Counted from the first letter of the stretch, positions 16,752-23,814 are shown. The stretch is DNA of 64,000 bases from UBA5336 sp039815055 (GCA_039815055.1 JBCCAA010000001.1:62001-126000); one strand, 5' to 3'. A program made the numbers and translations. Notes: generated by a model not told the origin, from the letters alone.

Positions 16752-17872
16752 CCGTACAGGCCTTTTCGTTTGTCCTTGATGAGCAGCCAGAAAAAGAACG
16801 GTGCGCCAATGGCGGCTGTCACGACGCCCAGAGGAAGTTCAGCAGGGGACACTGCCAACCGGGCGATGAGGTCAGAAAACAACACAAGCGCGGCCCCTAG
16901 AAGTGCTGATCCGGGCAGCACATACCGGTGGTCAGGGCCCGTCATCAGGCGCACCAGATGCGGCACAACCAAACCAACGAAGCCGATCACCCCGCAGACT
17001 GCAGTGGCTGCCCCAACGCCCAATGCGGTCAGGACGGCTGCACGCAGTTTCACCAGTTCCACATTCACGCCAAGCGTGGAGGCATCGGCCTCTCCAAGCA
17101 GTAATGAGTTCATCGGCCTGGCGAGCGTTACAAGACCTGCGATGGCTATGCTCATCAGTAGAATTGCTGGCAAAACACGGTCCCAAACCGCACCGCCCAG
17201 GGAGCCCAAAGTCCAAAAAGTCAGGTCCCTGAGTTGGGCGTCATCGGCGAGAAACGTCATATATCCAATGCCTGCAGCGGCGAGGGAGTTCAGGGCGACA
17301 CCGGCAAGCAGCATTGTCGCCACGACGACCCGTCCGTCCACGAGCGAGACCTGATAAATCAGCGCCACGGCGGCCAGCGAGCCAAAAAAGGCGATGATGG
17401 GCATGCCGAAAGAGCCCAAAACGGCCAGAACGGGACCGAAGAGCGCCCCACCGAGCACAATGACCGCGACAGCGGCGAGGGCGCCGCCCGTTGAAACACC
17501 TATAAGTCCCGGGTCGGCGAGCGGATTACGGAAAAAGCCCTGCATCGCGGCGCCGGCGACTCCCAAGGATGCGCCGACAAATATAGCCAATAGAACCCTG
17601 GGGGCCCGGATATTTTCGATGACGCCCTTTTTGACGAGAGAGACCTCAGAGGCGTCAGCCAATCCCACATTGCTAGCGAGTACATTCATGAGGTCCGCCA
17701 GCCCGATGTCCAAAGGCCCCAGGACGATCCCCATGATCGCACCGAGTATAGCCAGCCCACCGCTACCTGCCAAAACCAGCATACCTTGCCGGGCGCGGGC
17801 AGACTTCAGTCTTGACGGGGCAGTTGATACTGCCGCGTCACTCGCCATGCGGGCTTCCGATTTTTTCGGCAA
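16748..17872 (-). CDS. hmuU: heme ABC transporter permease
   Basis: 374 residues (a start at 17848 giving 366 residues avoids most of the 35-base overlap with hmuT). FecCD/BtuC-type permease with about ten membrane helices, Gly-Ala-Ala-Met-Gln-Gly-Phe-Phe-Arg-Asn-Pro-Leu-Ala-Asp-Pro near residue 110 and Gly-Val-Ile-Gly-Phe-Val-Gly-Leu-Val-Val-Pro-His in the C-terminal third, both typical of this family. Confidence 0.9.
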   Translation of the reverse strand: MPKKSEARMASDAAVSTAPSRLKSARARQGMLVLAGSGGLAILGAIMGIVLGPLDIGLADLMNVLASNVGLADASEVSLVKKGVIENIRAPRVLLAIFVGASLGVAGAAMQGFFRNPLADPGLIGVSTGGALAAVAVIVLGGALFGPVLAVLGSFGMPIIAFFGSLAAVALIYQVSLVDGRVVVATMLLAGVALNSLAAAGIGYMTFLADDAQLRDLTFWTLGSLGGAVWDRVLPAILLMSIAIAGLVTLARPMNSLLLGEADASTLGVNVELVKLRAAVLTALGVGAATAVCGVIGFVGLVVPHLVRLMTGPDHRYVLPGSALLGAALVLFSDLIARLAVSPAELPLGVVTAAIGAPFFFWLLIKDKRKGLYG

Positions 17873-18716
17873 TTTCAGCTGCGAGTTCGCCGACGGCTCC
17901 TGGTGTGCGCGGGCTGAATTGCATCACGGTGACGGCATCGACCATAAAAATACGATCGTTTTGGGCCGCGCTGGTAAGGGAAATCGCGGGATGATTGGTC
18001 ACTTCCTTCATCCCGCCTATACGGGCGGCGACGAAATTCATCACCAAAATGATGTCGGGATCAGCCGCAACCGCTGCCTCCAGCGAAATCGGTTTGTAGC
18101 CGATGCGCTCACCAAAAACATTGATGCCGCCAAGCATATTTATCACGCCTTGGGCAGCGGTTTGGTCCCCAGCAGCTGTGGGTGTGCCTTCTGCTGTGTT
18201 CGAAAAGAACAGAATTGTCGGCTCAACGCCGAGCTTTGCCACTTCGGCCTGCGCTGCTGCCCAATCTGCTTCGATCTCGCCGACCAAAACCTCGCCCGCG
18301 TCTTCGACGCCTAGCACATCTGAAACCCGGCGCGTTTTCGCGATGATAGCGTCAACGGTATACGCCGTTTCCATGATTTCGACGGGCACACCTGTGGCGC
18401 GGATTTGGTCGAGCGCCGTGTCAGGACCGGCCGCACCGCTAATCAGGATCATGTCGGGTTCGACAGACAACACACCTTCAGCCGAAAGTTGCCGGACATA
18501 GCCCACTTTGGGCGTCAGCATGGCCGCCGGAGGAAACACGCTTGTTGAGTCTGTCGCGACGATGCGATCGCCTTCGCCCAACGCATAAATGATCTCAGTA
18601 AGATCACCGCCTAGCGACGCCACGCGCTCTTGAGAATGAGCTGTGGCAGAAAGGCTCAGTGCGACAACCATTCCGCTTATCAGCGTTTTGATCCCAAACA
18701 TCTTCATGGCGCGCAC
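17838..18716 (-). CDS. hmuT: periplasmic heme-binding protein of the ABC importer
   Basis: 292 residues with a signal peptide (to about residue 29, Ala-Thr-Ala-His-Ser). The mature part is a two-lobe FepB/BtuF-type binding protein: Arg-Val-Ala-Ser-Leu-Gly-Gly-Asp-Leu-Thr-Glu-Ile, a Ser-Val-Phe-Pro-Pro segment, Val-Gly-Tyr-Val-Arg-Gln-Leu-Ser-Ala-Glu-Gly, then Pro-Asp-Met-Ile-Leu. The Gly-Tyr-Val-Arg-Gln-Leu stretch is characteristic of HmuT-type heme binders. It is followed by hmuU and hmuV on the same strand. Confidence 0.9.
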   Translation of the reverse strand: MRAMKMFGIKTLISGMVVALSLSATAHSQERVASLGGDLTEIIYALGEGDRIVATDSTSVFPPAAMLTPKVGYVRQLSAEGVLSVEPDMILISGAAGPDTALDQIRATGVPVEIMETAYTVDAIIAKTRRVSDVLGVEDAGEVLVGEIEADWAAAQAEVAKLGVEPTILFFSNTAEGTPTAAGDQTAAQGVINMLGGINVFGERIGYKPISLEAAVAADPDIILVMNFVAARIGGMKEVTNHPAISLTSAAQNDRIFMVDAVTVMQFSPRTPGAVGELAAEIAEKIGSPHGE

Positions 18717-18728
18717 ATCCTTTCAAAA

Positions 18729-18950
18729 CTACCCAGACGATCCGCGGCTGAACCAGAAGAACAGCAAAGGGATCCAAATCAGCGACAGAGTGATGATGCC
18801 TTTGACCGACTGATAAATGATCCATGCCCAAAACACTTTTGAGCGGGACCCGCGCATGCGTCCAAACAGATTTATGGACGTTGCTTTTCCGTCCGCCGTT
18901 GAAGCGGAGGGGCGATCTAATGCTTCTCTATCTCCTCGTATACCCATCAC
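18729..18950 (-). CDS. small membrane protein at the head of the hmu operon
   Basis: 73 residues from a GTG at 18950; an internal ATG would give about 42 residues. The N-terminal half is polar, the C-terminal half is a hydrophobic, Trp-rich hairpin (Val-Phe-Trp-Ala-Trp-Ile-Ile-Tyr-Gln-Ser-Val-Lys-Gly, then Leu-Ile-Trp-Ile-Pro-Leu-Leu-Phe-Phe-Trp-Phe). It ends 12 bases before hmuT, so it should share its transcript. It is not HemP/HmuP by motif. Function unknown. Confidence 0.5.
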   Translation of the reverse strand: MMGIRGDREALDRPSASTADGKATSINLFGRMRGSRSKVFWAWIIYQSVKGIITLSLIWIPLLFFWFSRGSSG

Positions 18951-18964
18951 AATCTTCTAGCTAT

Positions 18965-18979
18965 TGCAACGCATTCTCA
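18965..18979. promoter_or_regulatory. putative Fur box before the hmu operon
   Basis: TGCAACGCATTCTCA; read on the minus strand TGAGAATGCGTTGCA, nearly the same as the site before the first TonB receptor (TGAGAATGAATTGCA). It lies 15 bases before the first hmu operon start. Confidence 0.5.
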
Positions 18980-19051
18980 GCATATCTCGAACGAAGTGTA
19001 TGGACATGCGTCTCTTGGGCACAGGTGCCCGCAACGCATCAGTCCCTGAGA

Positions 19052-19447
19052 TCAGGTGTCGGATTGCGTTATCTCTTGAAAGAATGTCAGGCGGTTGCCA
19101 AAGGGGTCGCTGATCGAGAGTTCCAGCATGCCCCAGGGCTGCCTGACCGGGGCGCCAGGGCGGGCATGTTTGTAAGCCTTGTTTCGTAGTCTTTGTGACA
19201 GCGTGGACACATCGTCGACCGCGACACGGATATGACTACCCGGACTTGCGTCGCCAAAATGCTCTGACAAGTGAAGGGTGAAATCGCCGTTCTGGACGCC
19301 CATGTAAAACGGCGCCGCATCATCGAACCGATGTTCAAACAGCAGCGTGAATTCCAGAAAGTGAAGGTAGAAAGATCGCGCGAGCGCCTCATCAAAACTG
19401 CGAAAGATGGGGATCGGAGATTTGAACAGGTCTTTTGGCGCGTTCAT
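19052..19447 (-). CDS. glyoxalase/bleomycin-resistance superfamily protein
   Basis: 131 residues from the ATG at 19447 with GGAG upstream. It has one vicinal-oxygen-chelate module pair pattern: Pro-Ile-Phe-Arg-Ser-Phe-Asp-Glu-Ala near the start, Asp-Phe-Thr-Leu-His-Leu-Ser-Glu-His in the middle and Trp-Gly-Met-Leu-Glu-Leu-Ser-Ile-Ser-Asp-Pro-Phe-Gly-Asn-Arg-Leu-Thr-Phe at the end, the classic BRP-like signature. Bleomycin-resistance-like proteins bind rather than turn over ligands; substrate unknown. Confidence 0.78.
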   Translation of the reverse strand: MNAPKDLFKSPIPIFRSFDEALARSFYLHFLEFTLLFEHRFDDAAPFYMGVQNGDFTLHLSEHFGDASPGSHIRVAVDDVSTLSQRLRNKAYKHARPGAPVRQPWGMLELSISDPFGNRLTFFQEITQSDT

Positions 19448-19770
19448 GCAGTAATATCTCCATCGTGATTTGATCCGCAAATACACCTCAGCAGTACACG
19501 CCAGCGAGACGCAAGGCTGTGATATAAACAGCGACCATACCACGATGCCTCGGGCTCACGTGGGCTGCGATACACATTATTCGCCGCAATCAAAGAAAAG
19601 CAATTCACTCTCAATATCAATGTGTTGGGCAGTGGTAAGCTTGATCCGAACCAATAATGCAAGTGCTTCGCAGCAGCAACTATTGCGGGTGTTCAAGTCT
19701 CCATTTGCGCGTTACGTCTGTGGCGATAGGCCATACTTGGCGCACTCGAAACAGCACGACTTTAAGAACT
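19448..19770. promoter_or_regulatory. divergent intergenic region with a Fur-like palindrome before the second Fur gene
   Basis: No gene is convincing here. TGCAAGTGCTTCGCA at 19658-19672 is almost identical to TGCAAGTGCGTCGCA at 7430-7444 (one base different) and lies about 100 bases before the Fur gene at 19771, suggesting autoregulation. Confidence 0.45.
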
Positions 19771-20196
19771 ATGTCCGAGACACTCAGCCGATTGGAAAAA
19801 CGCTGCGCCGAACGCGGCCTCCGCATGACAGATACTCGGCGTCTCGTCGTATCGTTACTTTCTAAGGCGGACGACCATCCGGATGCGGAAGAGTTGCATC
19901 AACGCGCCCGAGATATCGATCCGTCCATCTCACTCGCAACGGTTTATCGCACGCTCAAGCTCCTGGAGGAATTTGATCTGGTTGAACGTCATGACTTCCG
20001 TGATGGGCGGTCACGCTACGAGGAAGCTGACAAAGACCACCATGATCATTTGATCGATCTTGAGTCCGGTGAAGTGGTTGAGTTTTTTGATGAGGAACTT
20101 GAGGCGCTGAAAAACACGATCGCGGAGCGTTTAGGATACGACCTAAAAGATCACAGGCTGGAACTTTATGGATCCAGAAGGAAGTCTTCACGTTAG
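19771..20196 (+). CDS. fur: Fur-family metalloregulator (second paralogue)
   Basis: 141 residues from the ATG at 19771; earlier in-frame starts add non-Fur sequence. Arg-Met-Thr-Asp-Thr-Arg-Arg, Ala-Asp-Asp-His-Pro-Asp-Ala-Glu, the recognition helix region Ile-Ser-Leu-Ala-Thr-Val-Tyr-Arg-Thr-Leu and the metal motif His-His-Asp-His-Leu-Ile-Asp are as expected for a full-length Fur. No CxxC. It is nearer to canonical Fur than the paralogue at 10007, so it is the better candidate for the global iron regulator; that is inference. Confidence 0.88.
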   Translation: MSETLSRLEKRCAERGLRMTDTRRLVVSLLSKADDHPDAEELHQRARDIDPSISLATVYRTLKLLEEFDLVERHDFRDGRSRYEEADKDHHDHLIDLESGEVVEFFDEELEALKNTIAERLGYDLKDHRLELYGSRRKSSR

Positions 20197-20734
20197 TTCT
20201 ACTTTTTTCTATCGGGTGGAGCGTATTTTGGGCGGCTCGCTCGATTCGATCCCAGTGTGGGGTTCTTGTTCGATGTGGTGATCCAGCAACCGGAAACGGT
20301 TGAGCACTCAAGAAAGTGTGAACGGTCTTAAACGGCTCATACTGGTCGGGCTATTGGTGGGACCAAATCGTTTTTCGACCCATAAGCCTCTAAATCCATA
20401 AGCCCTATCGGGAGTTCAAGTCTTCCCAGAACCACCATTCGCTTAGTCTCTGTTTTAAACGACGTTGTCGTTAGACCATCTCCACACTCTGTAGAGATAC
20501 AAGGGCTCACTCCTGTTCTGCCATCATATCTGATACAGCCACGCTAACTATAGTGGCTTTGCGTGCGGAGCTCTAAAGTGAGATCATTGCATCCCGTGCG
20601 ATCAGAAAATTGCGGGCCCTATTATGTTCGTTGAACAATCTTGTGCGAGATTAAAATGTGGTCTAATTTGTGGTATATCCATGCGTATACATGTTCATAA
20701 AACGTTGTATAGTAAAACAAAAAATAAAAATAAG
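20197..20734. other. gene-poor stretch between fur and tRNA-Ala
   Basis: No open frame here looks real. The only structured element is a tRNA-3'-end-like sequence at 20410-20437. A 9-base direct repeat CCATAAGCC occurs twice just upstream of it (about 20380-20403). The right end (20690-20733) is AT-rich and lies downstream of the leftward tRNA gene. Confidence 0.4.
20410..20437 (+). other. tRNA-like 3' fragment (T-arm plus acceptor strand and CCA)
   Basis: GGGAG - TTCAAGT - CTTCC forms a five-pair T stem with a proper TTCRANY loop, followed by CAGAACC-A-CCA, a seven-base acceptor strand, discriminator and CCA. No matching 5' acceptor strand, D-arm or anticodon arm lies at tRNA distance upstream. 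It may be a tRNA remnant or chance. Confidence 0.3.
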
Positions 20735-20810
<76 letters not shown>

Positions 20811-20830
20811 GGATATCCCGGTCTTGGGAA

Positions 20831-20851
20831 GGGCGGGGAATAGCCCCGCCC
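20831..20851 (-). terminator. stem-loop after the FYDLN-type gene
   Basis: GGGCGGGG and CCCCGCCC form a perfect 8-bp GC stem with a 5-base loop, 12 bases after the stop of the leftward acidic-protein gene and before tRNA-Ala. The T-run is weak (TTCCC). Confidence 0.5.
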
Positions 20852-20862
20852 GGTGGCTCAGG

Positions 20863-21402
20863 TCAAGCCTTGTCGTCACCTTCGCTGGTCGTTTCGCCAG
20901 CTTCCAGATCAATGTCATCATCGACATCAATCTCGAATTCATCCTCGTCATCGTCGAGGATCACGTCATCTGCGTCGTCGTCGACGCCCTCTTCGGTGAA
21001 GCCGGCGGGAACGCCGCCGGGCGTCACTTCAGCGTCGTCATCGTCGCTGCCGCCGTCGATAACAACTTCATCAGCATCGTCGCCGAGTTCGAGTGCCTTG
21101 GCTTCATCATCCTCGTCTTCATCGCCGTCCGTGTCGTCTTCGGCGCCGGCTGTATCAGCCTCGTCCTCAACGTCTTCGTCCTCTTCATCATCTTCCGGCT
21201 TTTCAGGTTCCACCTTGGCTTTCGCCGCGGCTTTGCTGGTCTTGGTGGCGGTTTCAAAGAAGGACAGCGGATATTCCTGGCCCGTATAGGGCGAAACAAT
21301 TGGATCCTTGTTCAGGTCATAGAAGTTTTTGCCCGTTTCGGGGCAGGCGCGTTTGGTTCCGAGATCGGCCTTGGCCACTTGGTTTTTTCCCTTCATGCCC
21401 AT
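20863..21402 (-). CDS. TIGR02300/FYDLN-type acidic protein
   Basis: 179 residues. The N-terminal ~50 residues hold the family signature Leu-Gly-Thr-Lys-Arg-Ala-Cys-Pro, Phe-Tyr-Asp-Leu-Asn-Lys-Asp-Pro-Ile-Val and a Pro-Tyr-Thr-Gly-Gln. The remaining ~110 residues are extremely acidic (Asp/Glu runs). These proteins are confined to alphaproteobacteria and have no established function. Here the usual zinc-ribbon-like Cys pair is reduced, with one Cys in the Ala-Cys-Pro motif and none after it. The start could also be the ATG two codons in. Confidence 0.85.
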   Translation of the reverse strand: MGMKGKNQVAKADLGTKRACPETGKNFYDLNKDPIVSPYTGQEYPLSFFETATKTSKAAAKAKVEPEKPEDDEEDEDVEDEADTAGAEDDTDGDEDEDDEAKALELGDDADEVVIDGGSDDDDAEVTPGGVPAGFTEEGVDDDADDVILDDDEDEFEIDVDDDIDLEAGETTSEGDDKA

Positions 21403-21494
21403 GGGTGTTTTTCTGGCTGGCGCGCTTGCCAGAAACCTGAGGCCCTGTCAAAGCGCATTTCACATACGCTCACATCTTTAGGTCCCCGTTTTTT

Positions 21495-22817
21495 ATGAAT
21501 TGCACCTCTCATCCCGTCGCCCGTCTTGCTGGAATCGTGCGCGCACCTGGCGATAAATCGTGTTCTCACAGGGCCTTGATCCTTGCCGGGCTGGCCGATG
21601 GCGTCAGCGAGATCACCGGTCTATTGGAAGGCGACGATGTTTTGCGCACCGGAGCGGCCATGGCCAGTCTAGGTGCGACGGTCGACCAGACGGGGCCGGG
21701 AGAATGGACCGTTGCGGGTGTCGGGGCCAAAGGGTTGTCCGTGCCGAGTAGAGCGCTCGACTTTGGCAATAGCGGCACGGGCAGCCGGCTGATCATGGGT
21801 GCTGCGGCGGGGGCTGCGATCGAGGTGGAATTCACCGGCGATGAAAGCCTGCGGTCACGGCCAATGAACCGGATCCTTACGCCGCTTCGGCAAATGGGTG
21901 CGCGCGATGACGCCGCCGAGCACGGTCGTTTGCCCCTCAGGTTGCTTGCTCATGATGGGCTCCGAGCGATCGACTACACCCCGCCAGTGGCTTCAGCTCA
22001 GGTGAAGTCAGCCGTGCTTCTGGCCGGCCTCAGCGCTGAAGGCACGACACGCATAATGGAACCCAAGCTCACACGGGACCATTCAGAACGCATGCTGGTG
22101 GGTTTCGGGGCAGACGTTGGGCGGTCATTGGCGCCTGGAGGTGGCCAGACGGTGTCTATCCAGGGCGGCCAGACGCTGACTGGCATCAAGGCGGCCATTC
22201 CTGGCGATCCGAGTTCTGCGGCCTTCCTTGCGGCAGCAGCGGCTATTTCCCCGAAGGCCAGTGTGCTTATTGAAGGGGTCATGTCGAATTCGACGCGCGA
22301 CGGCTTTTTCGACGTTTTGTCCAGGATGGGCGTGCAAATTGGCGCGGAAGACGTAGGCGACGCTGTGGGCGAACGTCTGATCGATGTGCAAGTGAGTTCA
22401 GCGTCGCGATTGAACGGTATCGACGTGCCTGAAGCCCTTGTGCCGTCAATGATTGACGAATTTCCAATTCTCGCTGTCGTGGCAGCGTTTGCCAGCGGGA
22501 CGACCCGGGTTACCGGCGCGGAAGAGTTACGGGTCAAAGAAAGCGACCGCATTGATGCGGTGATCGCCATGCTGCGGGCAAATGGCGTGGCCTGTAAGTC
22601 TCGGCCTGACGGGTTTGAAGTCGAAGGCTGTGGCGGTCCACCGCCCGGCGGCGGTGTGGTTGAAACGCTGCACGATCACCGCATCGCCATGAGCGCGCTG
22701 GTGATGGGCACGGCGGCGCAAAAGCCGGTTTCCGTGGATGATGTATCGATGATTGCGACCAGTTATCCCGATTTCATGGATCACATGGCCGCACTGGGCG
22801 CGAACATCAGCGCTTAG
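21495..22817 (+). CDS. aroA: 3-phosphoshikimate 1-carboxyvinyltransferase (EPSP synthase)
   Basis: 440 residues. It joins shikimate-3-phosphate and phosphoenolpyruvate in the aromatic amino-acid pathway. Recognised by Pro-Gly-Asp-Lys-Ser-x-Ser-His-Arg-Ala near residue 18, Leu-Leu-Glu-Gly-Asp-Asp-Val, Ser-Ala-Gln-Val-Lys-Ser-Ala-Val-Leu-Leu-Ala-Gly-Leu, Pro-Gly-Asp-Pro-Ser-Ser-Ala-Ala, Glu-Leu-Arg-Val-Lys-Glu-Ser-Asp-Arg and His-Asp-His-Arg-Ile-Ala-Met. The layout resembles class II enzymes, but the active-site loop reads Gly-Asn-Ser-Gly-Thr-Gly-Ser-Arg with Gly where the glyphosate-tolerant CP4 enzyme has Ala. The gene is alone between divergent and convergent neighbours. Confidence 0.95.
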   Translation: MNCTSHPVARLAGIVRAPGDKSCSHRALILAGLADGVSEITGLLEGDDVLRTGAAMASLGATVDQTGPGEWTVAGVGAKGLSVPSRALDFGNSGTGSRLIMGAAAGAAIEVEFTGDESLRSRPMNRILTPLRQMGARDDAAEHGRLPLRLLAHDGLRAIDYTPPVASAQVKSAVLLAGLSAEGTTRIMEPKLTRDHSERMLVGFGADVGRSLAPGGGQTVSIQGGQTLTGIKAAIPGDPSSAAFLAAAAAISPKASVLIEGVMSNSTRDGFFDVLSRMGVQIGAEDVGDAVGERLIDVQVSSASRLNGIDVPEALVPSMIDEFPILAVVAAFASGTTRVTGAEELRVKESDRIDAVIAMLRANGVACKSRPDGFEVEGCGGPPPGGGVVETLHDHRIAMSALVMGTAAQKPVSVDDVSMIATSYPDFMDHMAALGANISA

Positions 22818-22843
22818 AGCGCCCTGCACGTGGATACGAAAAA

Positions 22844-22864
22844 GCCGTCCCCATTGGGGACGGC
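22844..22864 (-). terminator. Rho-independent terminator of the YRG-motif gene
   Basis: GCCGTCCCC-ATT-GGGGACGGC is a perfect 9-bp stem; on the minus strand it is followed by TTTTT, so it ends the leftward gene at 22891. It may also stop aroA transcription. Confidence 0.8.
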
Positions 22865-22890
22865 CAACTCGCTCTATAAGGGGATGGGGA

Positions 22891-23076
22891 CTAGGCGAGT
22901 TTGAAACCGCGGTAGAATTGGTCGTCCTTGCGAGACGTTGCAATCGGAATAGCACGCTCACCATCATGGGCGATGCCGCGGTAGACCAGTTGCGGTTTTT
23001 TCATTTGCTCAGCGAGCGACTTCGGTGCGTCGGTTTGGGTGGTGTAGGCGACACCGCGATAAATCATGTTTGACAT
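22891..23076 (-). CDS. small DUF4278-like protein with YRG motifs
   Basis: 61 residues carrying three copies of a Tyr-Arg-Gly motif (Ile-Tyr-Arg-Gly-Val, Val-Tyr-Arg-Gly-Ile, Phe-Tyr-Arg-Gly-Phe), the mark of DUF4278-type small proteins. GGAGACGAAA precedes the ATG. It has its own terminator and shares a 216-base divergent control region, rich in inverted repeats, with the P-II fusion gene. Function unknown. Confidence 0.65.
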   Translation of the reverse strand: MSNMIYRGVAYTTQTDAPKSLAEQMKKPQLVYRGIAHDGERAIPIATSRKDDQFYRGFKLA

Positions 23077-23146
23077 TTTCGTCTCCTGCAGTTGCCGCGT
23101 CCCGATCCAATATGCGTGGGGCGCTGTGCGATGAGCTAAACATATG

Positions 23147-23219
23147 CAAAGTGTGTAACTTTGTCAAGCGTAGTAAGTTTGTCCTCTCTCACAAACTGTG
23201 TTTGGCTGCTTAAACACAG
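23147..23219. promoter_or_regulatory. three adjacent inverted repeats in the divergent promoter of the RHH-P-II gene
   Basis: CAAAGT-gtgta-ACTTTG (23147-23163), AGTTTGT-n8-ACAAACT (23176-23197) and CTGTGTTT-n8-AAACACAG (23196-23219) are all perfect. They share a GTTTG/CAAAC-like core and stand side by side before the RHH-P-II gene. They may be operator sites; the last could also form an RNA hairpin. Confidence 0.45.
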
Positions 23220-23292
23220 GGTCTGGATGCCTTAAAACGCTATCAGTCCCTCCGGTTCAAAACATAGATCGGCCGCGAAATTAGAGATTGGT

Positions 23293-23799
23293 TTGAGCGT
23301 GACAGAGAAATTAGACCAAAGAATTCAACTGGTTGCTTCGGCGGATTTTTCGAAGATCGTAGACCAATGGCGACGCACCCAATCAGATTTGCCGTCGCGA
23401 TCGGAAGCGATACGCCGGCTCGTCCAGCTCGGGCTGTCTTATGATGAGGAATCTCCCATGCGCATGGTCACAGCTATTATCCGCCCACACAAATACGAAG
23501 AGGTGCGCGAAGCCCTTTTGGCGTTGGGCGTGGAGGGCATCACGGTGACCCAGGTCAAAGGTTTTGGCCGCCAGCGGGGGAAAACCGAGATCTATCGCGG
23601 CGCCGAATACGAGACCGTAGAGCTGCCAAAGCTGCGCCTGGAGATCGCCGTGCCAGGCACACTCCTGAACGAAGTGCTGGCATCGATCCAGAAGATTGCC
23701 GCGACAGGCAAGATTGGCGATGGCAAACTGTTCGTCCATGCATTGAGCGACGTGGTTCGCATCCGCACCGGCGAGCGGGACCAGAACGCGCTCGACTAA
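23293..23799 (+). CDS. ribbon-helix-helix domain fused to a P-II nitrogen regulator
   Basis: 168 residues if started at TTG 23293 (GTG 23299 is an alternative). Residues 1-55 resemble a ribbon-helix-helix DNA-binding domain: Phe-Ser-Lys-Ile-Val-Asp-Gln-Trp-Arg-Arg, then Pro-Ser-Arg-Ser-Glu-Ala-Ile-Arg-Arg-Leu-Val-Gln-Leu-Gly-Leu. Residues 56-168 form a complete P-II protein with the T-loop Gly-Arg-Gln-Arg-Gly-Lys-Thr-Glu-Ile-Tyr-Arg-Gly-Ala-Glu-Tyr, where the last Tyr (106, P-II Tyr51) is the uridylylation site, and the C-terminal Val-Arg-Ile-Arg-Thr-Gly-Glu-Arg. An internal ATG at 23458 has GAGGA seven bases before it, so a free P-II could also be made. There is no amtB next to it. Confidence 0.8.
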   Translation: MSVTEKLDQRIQLVASADFSKIVDQWRRTQSDLPSRSEAIRRLVQLGLSYDEESPMRMVTAIIRPHKYEEVREALLALGVEGITVTQVKGFGRQRGKTEIYRGAEYETVELPKLRLEIAVPGTLLNEVLASIQKIAATGKIGDGKLFVHALSDVVRIRTGERDQNALD

Positions 23800-23814
23800 A
23801 GGGCTGGGCTGTCG

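Noticed and set aside
20410..20560. Permuted two-piece tmRNA
   Set aside because: A T-arm with CCA precedes further sequence, as in permuted tmRNA, but no tag-peptide frame (Ala-Asn-Asp...) and no matching 5' acceptor strand was found downstream.
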